A stretch of DNA of 49,940 bases from Synergistales bacterium (GTDB lineage: Bacteria > Synergistota > Synergistia > Synergistales > Aminiphilaceae): the NCBI GenBank assembly GCA_021736445.1, contig JAIPGA010000009.1:1-49940 (forward strand), given 5' to 3'. Of this stretch, positions 7,240 through 15,665 are shown one piece after another. Position 1 is the stretch's first letter, and every line of letters starts with the position of its first letter. The notes beneath the pieces were generated by a model. It ran no database searches. It was given only the letters and a program-made list of their open reading frames with translations, and was not told the DNA's origin. Made by a program: the position numbers and the translations under genes.

Positions 7240-8535
7240 CTACAGCCCTCTCCGAATCGTCTGGTCCCTCTCCGGCCCGACACCGATGAGGACCACCGGA
7301 ACGCCTGCCTGTTCCTCGATATACCGCAGGTAGTCCCGGGCCCCCTGCGGAAGCTCTTCGAAGGCGGTGCATCCGGAGATGTCGTCATCCCAGCCAGGAA
7401 ACCCGCTGTATGCAGGTGTGGTCCCGGCGAGGGCGACACTGTGGTTGGGGTAGACCGTTCCGCTTTGCTCTGCTCCCGAAGCAGGCGTATAGCCTTCAAC
7501 GACCTTCACTGTTTCGAGACCCGTCAGCACATCAAGCTTGGTCAGGGCGATGGCGTCGATGCCGTTGACGCGGATCGCGTACTTGAGCGCCACCATATCC
7601 AGCCAGCCGCAGCGCCGGGGTCTCCCGGTGGTGGCACCGTATTCGCCACCCTGTTCCCGCAGGTACTGGCCGGATTCTCCTTTTTCCTCCGAGGGAAAGG
7701 GGCCGCTCCCCACCCTGGTGCAGTAGGCCTTGACCACGCCGATCACCCTGCCGACAGCGGAGGGCCCGAGTCCCGTACCGGTGAGCGCCCCCTGCGCCAC
7801 GGGATTGGAGCTGGTCACATAGGGATAGGTTCCGTGGTCCACGTCGAGAAGCGTCCCCTGCGCGCCTTCCAGCAGTACGCCCTGCTTTCGGGAAAGGGCA
7901 TCGCTGATGACGACGGAACAGTCGCCTACGTAGGGGGCCAGGCTCTTTCCCCAGCTGCGGGCTTTGTTGTAGATCTCGTCAAAGGACAGGGGGTCTTCCC
8001 CGAAGACCCTGGAGAGCATCAGATTTTTGATCTCAAGGTTTGTGGAAAGCTTTTCCCGCAGGGTGTCCGGAGAGAGGAGATCCTCAACCCGAATGCCCAT
8101 CCGGTTCACCTTATCCACATAACAGGGACCGATGCCCCGACGGGTTGTTCCGATGCTGTGCTCGCGCCCGCGGAAACGTTCCTCGGCGCCGTCGAGGATC
8201 TTATGGTAGGGAAAGACCACGTGGGCCGCGCCGCTGACAACGAGCCGGGCCCGGTCTTTGCCCTGTTCCTGCAGTCCACCGAGCTCCTCCAGCAGCTTGT
8301 CGGGGTCCACCACCACCCCGTTGCCAATCACGCAGGTCTTGCCGCTGTAGAGCATCCCGGAGGGCAGCAGGTGGAAGATGTATTTCTCCTTCCCCACGAT
8401 CACTGTATGTCCCGCATTGGCGCCGCCCTGAAACCGTGCGATGACGTCGACATCCCCCGCGACGGTGTCGACCACGCGGCCCTTCCCCTCATCGCCCCAC
8501 TGTGCGCCAACAATCACCTCTGCACGTCCATCCAC
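7240..8535 (-). CDS. purA: Adenylosuccinate synthetase
   Basis: Catalyses GTP-dependent formation of adenylosuccinate from IMP and aspartate, the first committed step to AMP. The 431-aa protein matches full length and contains the phosphate-loop GAQWGDEGKGR near residue 10, the GGANAGHTV motif near 38, the IGTTRRGIGPCYVDK segment, EGAQGTLLDVDHGTYP and the C-terminal TTGRPRRCGW region that binds aspartate and IMP. ATG 8535 has GGAGGAG upstream. It sits between yibQ and rimI at the end of the envelope operon; a purine gene there is conserved housekeeping hitch-hiking rather than an obvious functional link. Confidence 0.96.
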   Translation of the reverse strand: MDGRAEVIVGAQWGDEGKGRVVDTVAGDVDVIARFQGGANAGHTVIVGKEKYIFHLLPSGMLYSGKTCVIGNGVVVDPDKLLEELGGLQEQGKDRARLVVSGAAHVVFPYHKILDGAEERFRGREHSIGTTRRGIGPCYVDKVNRMGIRVEDLLSPDTLREKLSTNLEIKNLMLSRVFGEDPLSFDEIYNKARSWGKSLAPYVGDCSVVISDALSRKQGVLLEGAQGTLLDVDHGTYPYVTSSNPVAQGALTGTGLGPSAVGRVIGVVKAYCTRVGSGPFPSEEKGESGQYLREQGGEYGATTGRPRRCGWLDMVALKYAIRVNGIDAIALTKLDVLTGLETVKVVEGYTPASGAEQSGTVYPNHSVALAGTTPAYSGFPGWDDDISGCTAFEELPQGARDYLRYIEEQAGVPVVLIGVGPERDQTIRRGL

Positions 8536-8553
8536 GAGTAACTCCTCCTCCGT

Positions 8554-9573
8554 CTATTGCTGCGAACATCGAGAAAACAGCTGGGGAATGGTCACGAATT
8601 CCACACTGTCGTACCTGTCGGTATCCACACTGGCCAGAAAATCGTAGGTCGCGGGACGGTTGTGGCAGATCACCACCACCCATCCCCGCCGCTCGGCCAT
8701 GGAAACGGCCTTGTCGAGCTGGCGTTGCATAAAGGACCGCTCGGTATAGTGGTCGAGAAAAACGCTGTTGTAGGCCGCATCGAGGCCCTGGCGGCAGGCC
8801 ACCTCGTAGGCGATGGAGCTCCCGCTGGTCCGGCTGTCCACAAAGGGGAGGTGCCGCGCTCCCAATTCGCACATCAGCGGCTCCATGAGCGCCCATGTGG
8901 ATGTCGCCAGGGAACCGCGGTGATTGTTCAGCGCCACCGCTTCGGGCAGTTCGACAAAGGCTTTCCGGACGGCGGAACGGATATCCGCGGAGGCCATTCC
9001 CTCTACAATCCAGGAGCGTTTGTAGGTGCCGGCGTCCTTGTCGGTATCGCTGATCGCCTGCATCGGCAGATGGATCATGTAGGGGAGCTGTTTCTCCTCG
9101 GCCAGACGCCTGGTGGCCTCCGTCCCGCTGGTCCCCGGGATGATCGCCCAGGTAAGGGAGATCTCCAGCCCGGCGAATCTCCGGGCCAGCGGCAGATTGT
9201 ACCCGAAATCGTCGACCACGATCGCCACCAGCGGCGTGCCTCCGCTACAGCGCAGGCCTGTCCCGCCGTTCTCCCGTGCATTCCCTTCCCGGGCGCTCCC
9301 GAGTTCCGACTCGATACGGAGATACTGTTTCTCCAGCAGCGTCGCATCCCCGGACCCAGGTGCTGCCCCTGTCGAGGCCCATCCCCCTAGTATATCTTCA
9401 GAGAGTGCGGTCTCCACCTCTCCGGCTGTCTGGGCGGTGCTCGTCTCCACAGGAATCCCTGAGAAGGAATGCAAGGTGAAGACAAGATAGGCCACCCCGG
9501 CCAGCAGCAGAACCAGGAAGAACGGCAGACGCTCTCGGATGTGATGCCAAAGGCTTCCGGAAGAGACCATCAC
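8554..9573 (-). CDS. yibQ: Divergent polysaccharide deacetylase family protein
   Basis: Belongs to the divergent polysaccharide deacetylase (YibQ/DUF610) family, envelope proteins commonly encoded beside EnvC and CtpA. The 339-aa protein has an N-terminal membrane anchor (about 16-33, LPFFLVLLLAGVAYLVFTL), a variable Ala/Gly/Glu linker, then the catalytic-fold domain from about 105 beginning LVAIVVDDFGYN with the metal-binding-type DD pair, HLPMQA, NNHRGS and a FVDSRT strand. Start is GTG 9573 (or ATG 9570), four bases after the ctpA stop. Located outside the cytoplasmic membrane, it probably acts on cell wall or envelope glycans; the true substrate is unknown for the family. Confidence 0.85.
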   Translation of the reverse strand: MMVSSGSLWHHIRERLPFFLVLLLAGVAYLVFTLHSFSGIPVETSTAQTAGEVETALSEDILGGWASTGAAPGSGDATLLEKQYLRIESELGSAREGNARENGGTGLRCSGGTPLVAIVVDDFGYNLPLARRFAGLEISLTWAIIPGTSGTEATRRLAEEKQLPYMIHLPMQAISDTDKDAGTYKRSWIVEGMASADIRSAVRKAFVELPEAVALNNHRGSLATSTWALMEPLMCELGARHLPFVDSRTSGSSIAYEVACRQGLDAAYNSVFLDHYTERSFMQRQLDKAVSMAERRGWVVVICHNRPATYDFLASVDTDRYDSVEFVTIPQLFSRCSQQ

Positions 9574-9576
9574 GCG

Positions 9577-10839
9577 TTATCTGCTGTCTCCGGCACCTAC
9601 TGGTGCTTCCCGTTCCGCCGGGTCCGTCATGTCGTCCGAAACCGGTATCGCCCCGTCGTCGACGATCAGCTCCATCTCCTCTATGGCTTCCTGGAGCTGC
9701 CGGTCCTCGCTGTGCACCCGCACGAAGTCGCCGCTGACGGTGATGTCCGGAGACAGACCGATCTCGTCGATGATCCGCCCTGAGGGGGTGTGGTACTTGG
9801 CGATGGTGACATAGAGACCGGAGCCTTCCGGCAGGGGGAAGAGGGTCTGCACCGATCCCTTGCCGAAACTCTTTTGGCCCATCACCAGGGCACGTCCGTT
9901 GTCCTTCAGCGCACCTGCGACGATCTCCGAGGCGCTGGCGCTTCCTTCGTTGATGAGCACAATCATGGGAAGATCGGTCACGCGGTCCGCTGTGGCATGG
10001 ATCTCATCGTTGGCCTTCTTGACACGGCCCTTCATCCCCACGACCAGTCCTCCCTGGAGGAATGTATCCGCCACATCGACAGCGGAATCCAGCAGGCCGC
10101 CGGGGTTGTTCCGCACGTCCAGGATGAGTCCGCGGGCGTCGTCGCTTTCCACCTCGTGGAGCGCCGAACGGAGCTCGCCTGCGGTCTTCTGGTTGAAATG
10201 CACCAGTCGGATATAGGCGATGGCGTCCCGCAGCATCTCGAAGCGGACCGTCTTGATCTGGATCTGCTCTCGAACGATGTCGAAGCGGAGGAGACCCGTC
10301 TCCTCGCGATCATCCCGCCGCACCCAGATGGTCACCTCCGTACCGGGCTTGCCGCGGAGCGTGGAGACCACCTTCTGCTGGTCCCAGCCGGTGATCACCT
10401 CGTCGCCCACCTTGACGATCACATCCTGCGGTTTCAGCCCGGCGCGGTCGGCCGGGGTATCCTCAATGGGACTGATGATCACCGTTCTGCCGTCCCGTTC
10501 GGTGATGTAGATCCCGAGACCCCCATACTCGCCTTCCATCTCGATTTCCTCTTCCTTGAGCTGTTCCGGCGACACATACCGGGTATAGGGGTCCCCCAGC
10601 GAGGAGACCATACCCTTCAGGGCACCGTGCACCAGGACATCCTCGGAGATCGTTCCATCCTCATCGACGTGGTAGGTTTCCAGGATGGCCCGGGTCTGCT
10701 TGATCAGCCAGAGCGACTTGGCATCAAAGGGAACCACCTGCTCCAATGAAAAATCATCGGCCCTCAGCCCTCCGGTGAGGCCCACCAGGAGTGCGCCGAT
10801 GACAATGCCTAGAATGACACCTCGTGTTTTCTTCCACAT
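9577..10839 (-). CDS. ctpA: Carboxy-terminal processing peptidase, S41 family
   Basis: A 420-aa extracytoplasmic serine peptidase of the C-terminal processing (Tsp/CtpA) family. It has an N-terminal signal/anchor (residues 8-24), a PDZ domain (about 105-175, with YGGLGIYI and GLKPQDVIVKVGDEVI) and the catalytic S41 domain, with the serine within EGSASASEI (298-306) and the lysine of the dyad at Lys327 in SFGKGSVQ. Context between an EnvC/LytM hydrolase and a YibQ protein points to control of peptidoglycan hydrolases or envelope protein turnover. Start ATG 10839 is preceded by GAAGGTGAG. All catalytic residues are present. Confidence 0.94.
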   Translation of the reverse strand: MWKKTRGVILGIVIGALLVGLTGGLRADDFSLEQVVPFDAKSLWLIKQTRAILETYHVDEDGTISEDVLVHGALKGMVSSLGDPYTRYVSPEQLKEEEIEMEGEYGGLGIYITERDGRTVIISPIEDTPADRAGLKPQDVIVKVGDEVITGWDQQKVVSTLRGKPGTEVTIWVRRDDREETGLLRFDIVREQIQIKTVRFEMLRDAIAYIRLVHFNQKTAGELRSALHEVESDDARGLILDVRNNPGGLLDSAVDVADTFLQGGLVVGMKGRVKKANDEIHATADRVTDLPMIVLINEGSASASEIVAGALKDNGRALVMGQKSFGKGSVQTLFPLPEGSGLYVTIAKYHTPSGRIIDEIGLSPDITVSGDFVRVHSEDRQLQEAIEEMELIVDDGAIPVSDDMTDPAEREAPVGAGDSR

Positions 10840-10922
10840 AACGACAACAGCTCACCTTCGCGAATCTTTGTATAGATATCCCATCGTTCGTTCCACTTGA
10901 TCGCCCTTTCGGGCTGAACCGC

Positions 10923-12182
10923 TCATCTCCCCAGGTACCGCATGGGGTCGGTGGCGTCACCGTCCTTGCGCACCTCGAAATGCAGGTGAGGCCCTGTGGA
11001 GACACCGGTGCTTCCCACTTGCCCCAACACCGTCCCCTGGCTCACCCGCTGCCCTTCCCGGACACGGATCGAGGAGAGATGGGCGTACACGGTGGAGAGC
11101 TTGCCCCCATGCTCAAGGATGACGATCTGACCGTATCCGCGGAGCCAGCCGGCGTAGAGCACCTCGCCCGTTGCGGCGGCCCGGACGGGATCACCCTGGT
11201 CTGCGTCGATGTCGACACCGGTATGCCGCATCCGCGTACCGAATACGGGGTGCTGACGCATCCCGAAGGGGCTGGTCACCTCACCGCGGACGGGCCACGC
11301 CAGCGGACCGGAGGGTTTTTTCAGGACCGGGCGCGGGCGTTCGCCCCGCTCCATGGCCTTCTTTGCCTCCTCACGTCGCTTGCGTTCCAGGGCCTGCCGC
11401 TTCCGCACAAGGAGCTGGTGGATCTGCCGCTCCACCTGTTCTTCCAGCCGCCGCAGCTCCTGGACAGTGCTCTTGTGTTCCTCCCGTCTCGAACGCAGCT
11501 GTTCCAGAAAGGTGTTCCGCTTGTTCCGGATCGCCACAAACTCCTCTTTCTTCTTTTCCTCCGCGGCCCGCTGTCGTGCAAGGAGCTTCTGCTGCTTCAC
11601 CAGCTCCGAGCGGGCGGCATCGAGCCTGTGCTTGTGCTCGATGCTCTCGTTGAAGAGCTCTTCGTCCTGCCGCACCATTCTGTTGAGATAGTAGGTGGTC
11701 TTCAATGCATCCTGCGCGTTCTGGGAGGCCAGGAGGAGGCTCAACTCGCCCATGTCGTCACCGTGTTTGTAGAGGGCGATGATCCGTTCGCCGAGCAACG
11801 TCCGGATTGAGGCGATCCGCTCCTCGGTATCGGCGATCTCCTTCTGCAGCTCCGCCAGACGTTTGCGGGTTTTCTCCTGTTTGAGCTCCAGCAGGGAGAG
11901 CCGCTGTTCGGCCAGAGCGATCTCGTCGGTCAGACGTTTGAGCTCCTGCAGCACATTCTGCTCTTTCTGCGTGCTCTCCTGAAGCCTGGCCTTGTGGTAT
12001 TCCACCTTGCGTTCGATGTCGGAGAGCCGCTTTTCGTTGCGTGTGATCATGTCCCGCAGATCCTGGACCGAGGGGTCCGCCCAGGCGGTCCCCGCAGCAA
12101 TGGTCAGGAATGCGAGCGCCACGCAGAAGAGAAGCATCAGGGGAACGGGAAGAACTGGTTCTCGGTTTGGGAAGGGTTTCAT
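10923..12182 (-). CDS. Coiled-coil M23 (LytM/EnvC-type) murein hydrolase
   Basis: Secreted peptidoglycan hydrolase or hydrolase activator. From ATG 12182 (AGGAGGTG six bases upstream; preferred over 12239) it has 419 aa: signal peptide ending near AGTAWA (about 35), a long coiled coil (about 40-285, repeated Lys/Glu/Arg heptads) and a C-terminal M23 domain. Zinc and catalytic residues are intact: His320 and Asp324 in HTGVD, His368 in YAHL, His399 and His401 in PHLHFE. E. coli EnvC lacks several of these, so here the protein is probably itself an endopeptidase. Encoded directly after ftsEX, it fits the FtsEX-controlled coiled-coil hydrolase arrangement in which the ABC complex drives the coiled coil to activate the enzyme. 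Confidence 0.9.
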   Translation of the reverse strand: MKPFPNREPVLPVPLMLLFCVALAFLTIAAGTAWADPSVQDLRDMITRNEKRLSDIERKVEYHKARLQESTQKEQNVLQELKRLTDEIALAEQRLSLLELKQEKTRKRLAELQKEIADTEERIASIRTLLGERIIALYKHGDDMGELSLLLASQNAQDALKTTYYLNRMVRQDEELFNESIEHKHRLDAARSELVKQQKLLARQRAAEEKKKEEFVAIRNKRNTFLEQLRSRREEHKSTVQELRRLEEQVERQIHQLLVRKRQALERKRREEAKKAMERGERPRPVLKKPSGPLAWPVRGEVTSPFGMRQHPVFGTRMRHTGVDIDADQGDPVRAAATGEVLYAGWLRGYGQIVILEHGGKLSTVYAHLSSIRVREGQRVSQGTVLGQVGSTGVSTGPHLHFEVRKDGDATDPMRYLGR

Positions 12183-12276
12183 GCCAACACCTCCTTCGAG
12201 AGGAACCACACAACCGTGGTGTCGCTGCGGTCCCGACAATGGACAGCACCACGCACCCGCGCGGACCGCCGCCAGG

Positions 12277-13176
12277 TTATATCGGTTTCAGGGCCTTGCG
12301 GATGAACTTCTCCACCGCCAGCCAGCTGCTCACCCATCCCACTGTCGTGCCGCCTCCGAGCAACACGATACCGAGACGGAAAAGCAATACGGGATCACCT
12401 ATGAGCTGCACAAAGGGAAGGGTCTGCTGGATGCCCCGCACCACCGTATGGTAGGCGCTCCCGAGCATCACCGTGGCGCCCAGGGCCCCCAGGGTGCCGA
12501 GGAGCATCCCCTGCAGCACGTAGGGGAGAGCCACAAAGGTGGTGGTCGCCCCGACGAGCAGCATGACACTGATCTCCTCGCGCCGGGAGTAGATGGCGAT
12601 CCGTATGGTATTGAACAACACCAGTGCACTGGCTGCAATAGCGATGATGAGTATACTCGCCGACAATCGCGTTGCAAATTCCGACAGCCGGGACAGCTTG
12701 TCGGCCAGGGAACCGGAATACACCACATCCACCACCTCGGGGACAGCCAGAAGCCGCCTGGCGATCCCCTCCACCATGGCCGCTCGTTCCACCTTCACTT
12801 CCACACTCGGCGGCAGGGGATTCTCCTCGAGGATCGTCAGCGCTTCGGCGTTTTCGTCCAGGCGTTTTTGCAGTTCCATCATGGCTTGTTCGGGCACCAC
12901 GGTGCGGACCGACACCACGCCGGAAAAACCGGATACCTGTCTGGCCACCCTGGAGAGTTGATCGTCCATCCCCTTGTCGAGGAAGGCGGTGATCTGCAGC
13001 TCCTGCTCCACCTGACTGACCAGGTAGCGGGTATTCAGCATGAAGAGTGCGCTGCTTCCCACTAAAAAGAAGACAGCCACCGCGGTGATAAACGTAAGAA
13101 TGCTCAGTCCCCAGTGTCGCCAGAGCAATCGAAAGGTGTCTCTGAGGATATATCTAAAGGTCCCCATCAGCCTCAT
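12277..13176 (-). CDS. ftsX: Cell division protein FtsX (permease-like)
   Basis: Membrane subunit of the FtsEX complex that transmits ATP hydrolysis across the membrane to peptidoglycan hydrolases at division. The 299-aa protein has an N-terminal transmembrane segment (about 22-48), an extracytoplasmic domain (about 50-165 with VEQELQITAFLDKGMDD) and three further C-terminal segments ending in a WLAVEKFIRKAL tail, the FtsX topology. It overlaps ftsE by 23 bp from ATG 13176; ATG 13167 (fourth codon) has better spacing from the GGGGAAGG site and may be the true start. The coiled-coil M23 hydrolase encoded next is the likely partner. Confidence 0.93.
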   Translation of the reverse strand: MRLMGTFRYILRDTFRLLWRHWGLSILTFITAVAVFFLVGSSALFMLNTRYLVSQVEQELQITAFLDKGMDDQLSRVARQVSGFSGVVSVRTVVPEQAMMELQKRLDENAEALTILEENPLPPSVEVKVERAAMVEGIARRLLAVPEVVDVVYSGSLADKLSRLSEFATRLSASILIIAIAASALVLFNTIRIAIYSRREEISVMLLVGATTTFVALPYVLQGMLLGTLGALGATVMLGSAYHTVVRGIQQTLPFVQLIGDPVLLFRLGIVLLGGGTTVGWVSSWLAVEKFIRKALKPI

Positions 13177-13849
13177 ACCTTCCCCGCTTCTCGTCCCGGA
13201 TCACACGCCCCTTGCTGAGCTCCACGACCCTCTGTCTGTATGAATTCACGATATTGTGATTGTGTGTCGCCATGATAACAGTGGTGCCGGAGGCGTTGAT
13301 GGACAGCAGCAGCTGCATGATATCCTCGGCGGTGTGTTCGTCGAGATTGCCGGTAGGCTCGTCAGCCAGGAGAATGGCCGGCGAGTTGACCACCGCCCTG
13401 GCGATCGCGACCCGCTGCTGCTCTCCCCCGGAGAGCTGTGGCGGTCTCAGAAACCGGCGCCGCCAGACACCGACGCGGTCCAGCACCTCACCGGCTCGCT
13501 CCTTGACCTCCGCCGGGGGCACGCCGATGACATCCAGCGCAAAGGAGACATTCTCGATCACAGTGAGATAGGGCAGCAGTTTGTAGTCCTGGAAGACCAC
13601 GCCCAGATCCCGGCGGTAGAGAGCCAGATCGAGGGCGCCCATCTTCCGGAGGTTGAAGTTGCCCACCGAGAGCACCCCAGTGCTGCTCACGGCCTCCCTG
13701 GTGATGAGCCGCAGGAGGGTGGTCTTCCCGGAACCGGTGGAGCCGATGAGGTAGACAAACTCACCGCTGGAAACGGTAAGATAGACATCCTCAAGTGCGC
13801 AGATATCGGGATCGAAGAACTTGCTCACTCCAGCAAAACGGATGTCCAT
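13154..13849 (-). CDS. ftsE: Cell division ATP-binding protein FtsE
   Basis: Cytoplasmic ABC ATPase that pairs with FtsX. ATG 13849 shares TGATG with the stop of the preceding transketolase-like gene, which fixes the start and gives 231 aa. Walker [10 protein letters not shown] spans 36-44, signature LSGGEQQR 139-146, Walker [10 protein letters not shown] 159-167 with catalytic Glu164, and the switch His is at 196 (ATHNH). The sequence [17 protein letters not shown] is characteristic of FtsE rather than of LolD-type transporters. Confidence 0.94.
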   Translation of the reverse strand: MDIRFAGVSKFFDPDICALEDVYLTVSSGEFVYLIGSTGSGKTTLLRLITREAVSSTGVLSVGNFNLRKMGALDLALYRRDLGVVFQDYKLLPYLTVIENVSFALDVIGVPPAEVKERAGEVLDRVGVWRRRFLRPPQLSGGEQQRVAIARAVVNSPAILLADEPTGNLDEHTAEDIMQLLLSINASGTTVIMATHNHNIVNSYRQRVVELSKGRVIRDEKRGRYEADGDL

Positions 13850-14817
13850 CACGTACGCCTCCGCATGGCCCACACCTGCCCGACCGCTCCGACGATCTCC
13901 TGCGCCGTCAGCGCGTAATACTCCCGCAGCTCCTCCACGGCCCCGCTCTGGCCGAAGGTGTCCCCTATCGCCACGGATCGGACCGGCACCGGATACTCGC
14001 TGCAGACAAGCTCGGAGACGGCGCTGCCCAGGCCGCCGACGACACTGTGCTCCTCGGCGACGACACAGCAGCCGGTCCGCCGTACGGAGCCGATGATATC
14101 CTGCCGGGGCAGGGGCTTTACGGAGTAACAGTCCAGCACATCGGCTTCTATCCCCTGCCGGGAGAGCGTTTCGGCCGCCTCCAGAGCCACGGAGACCATA
14201 ATACCACAGGCGCAGAGGGTGACATTGTCGCCCGTCCGGAGCGATCTGGCACCGCCGGGGCCGACGGCAAGGGAAGCGTTCCCGGCCCCCACGGCATCGG
14301 GGAGATCACGGAAGGCACTGAGCCGCACATAGGAACAGCAGGGTTCGGCCACCAGCCGCTCCAGCAATCCGGAGAGCTCGCTTCTGTCGGAAGGGACCAG
14401 CACGGAGACCCCCGGCAGGGCCCGGACAAGGGCGATGTCCTCCACCACCTGGATCGTCCCGCCGACGGCCCCGTTGGAAAAACCGGGTGTGACGCCAAGC
14501 ACGATCATGGGATGGGCGGGCAAGGCGATGGAACCGCGGATCTGGTCGTAGGCCCGGGTCAGAAAGAAGGGCGTCGAGGGACCGACCACCGTCAGCTTGC
14601 CTTCGCCGGCCAGACCGGCGGCGACCAGCGCCAGATTCTGTTCGGAGTACCCTACATTGATGTACCGTTCCGGGAAACGGTCGGCAAAGAGCGCAAAGGA
14701 CTCTTCGTAGATATGTCCCCCGTCAACCACATAGATGTCGGGCTCTTCCTCTGCAAGATGGGTCAGCATCTCGTCGCATTCGTCGATCACCGATATCGCC
14801 TGGTCCCGTCTGCTCAC
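13849..14817 (-). CDS. Transketolase-like protein, C-terminal (pyrimidine-binding) half
   Basis: A 322-aa protein equal to the C-terminal half of a split transketolase: pyrimidine domain (about 1-185) with YSEQNLALVAAGLA, whose Glu59 aligns with the catalytic Glu that activates TPP, a RAYDQIR motif, and the transketolase C domain (about 200-315). The usual His-containing loop (GxDGxTHQ type) is replaced by GVTPGFSNGAVGGT, so a conserved substrate-binding His is missing. Start GTG 14817 overlaps the stop of its partner (GTGA). The pair sits between csaB and ftsE in the envelope operon. It may make or modify a sugar for envelope polymers, or have another TPP-dependent role; ordinary pentose-phosphate transketolase activity is doubtful. 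Confidence 0.75.
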   Translation of the reverse strand: MSRRDQAISVIDECDEMLTHLAEEEPDIYVVDGGHIYEESFALFADRFPERYINVGYSEQNLALVAAGLAGEGKLTVVGPSTPFFLTRAYDQIRGSIALPAHPMIVLGVTPGFSNGAVGGTIQVVEDIALVRALPGVSVLVPSDRSELSGLLERLVAEPCCSYVRLSAFRDLPDAVGAGNASLAVGPGGARSLRTGDNVTLCACGIMVSVALEAAETLSRQGIEADVLDCYSVKPLPRQDIIGSVRRTGCCVVAEEHSVVGGLGSAVSELVCSEYPVPVRSVAIGDTFGQSGAVEELREYYALTAQEIVGAVGQVWAMRRRT

Positions 14818-15665
14818 GCTCCGTCACCGCCCTCTCTCTGCCTGCGGGATTCGATCTCCCGAAGCGCCCAGTCCACATCAGGCCTGCCGTTCAGTGTCAG
14901 CATCCGCCCGGCATCCCGGTCACCGAGGCCGCAACCGAGCCTGACGTCTGCAAACAAAACCAGGGGCATCCCGCCTCCGGCGGACGCGCCCTCTTTTTCC
15001 GTATAGACACGCTCCATGTCGGAGAAGTCGTGGCCGTCCATATCCGCCGTGGGACAGCCAAGAATCCGGCAGTGCTCCTTCAGGATGGAGCCGGCGGAAT
15101 CCCGGGCGTTTTCGGCTCCTTCCACCTGTGGGAGGGTCACCAGAAGCACAAGATTGCCGAGGCGCCGCTGGAAAGAGAAGCGGAGGCTTTCCCAGAACAC
15201 CCCCTCCTGGGTCTCCCGGATATCGAGAAGACAGGCCACGGAAGGCGAAGGGTCCACATCAGCCAGAGACAACGCGATGCCCGCGGCGATTCCCGGCCCC
15301 TGGCCGTGGAAGCCCGGGGTCGCATCGATGCCCGGCGTCCGCCGCATGGTGGGCACACCCTGGAGCATGGCTCCCAGTCGCGCATAGCTCCAGAGCTCCG
15401 ACCTCGGGAAGAAGCCCCGCCCCGCCAGGACAGCGTACAGCGAAGGACAGGCAAGCACATCGCTCAACACAAAACGGTCCCGCCCCCCCTCAAGCGGCGT
15501 CTCGGGGGCAACCCGCAGCCTCTCCCAGTAGAGAAACACCAGGATGTCCACCAGGGCCAGCGATCTGGAGAGATCCCCCGTCCCCGCGAGGGAGATCATC
15601 CTTACAACATCCTTACGGACCTCCGCCGCAATGTTGCTCAACTCTCTGCTGCGTTCAGCCTCCAT
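14814..15665 (-). CDS. Transketolase-like protein, N-terminal (TPP-binding) half
   Basis: A 283-aa protein resembling the N-terminal subunit of split transketolases, with helical N terminus, PGIDATPGFHGQGPGIAAGI (111-130) in place of the usual GxLGxG region, and DIRETQEGVFWES (148-160) where transketolases have GDGExxEGxxWE. The Gly-Asp-Gly of the thiamine diphosphate/Mg motif is thus changed to Asp-Ile-Arg, and the later DxNxxQ is replaced by VTLPQVEG, so cofactor binding is questionable. ATG 15665 with GGGAGGGG eight bases upstream is chosen over 15704; it overlaps csaB by 11 bp. It is translationally coupled to the C-terminal half. Either a divergent TPP enzyme or a non-catalytic derivative. 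Confidence 0.72.
   Translation of the reverse strand: MEAERSRELSNIAAEVRKDVVRMISLAGTGDLSRSLALVDILVFLYWERLRVAPETPLEGGRDRFVLSDVLACPSLYAVLAGRGFFPRSELWSYARLGAMLQGVPTMRRTPGIDATPGFHGQGPGIAAGIALSLADVDPSPSVACLLDIRETQEGVFWESLRFSFQRRLGNLVLLVTLPQVEGAENARDSAGSILKEHCRILGCPTADMDGHDFSDMERVYTEKEGASAGGGMPLVLFADVRLGCGLGDRDAGRMLTLNGRPDVDWALREIESRRQREGGDGA

Noticed and set aside
7226-7372. N-terminal extension of rimI to 7372
   Set aside because: The extra 49 residues are the purA 3' end read in another frame and look nothing like RimI; the start at 7225 gives the normal length.
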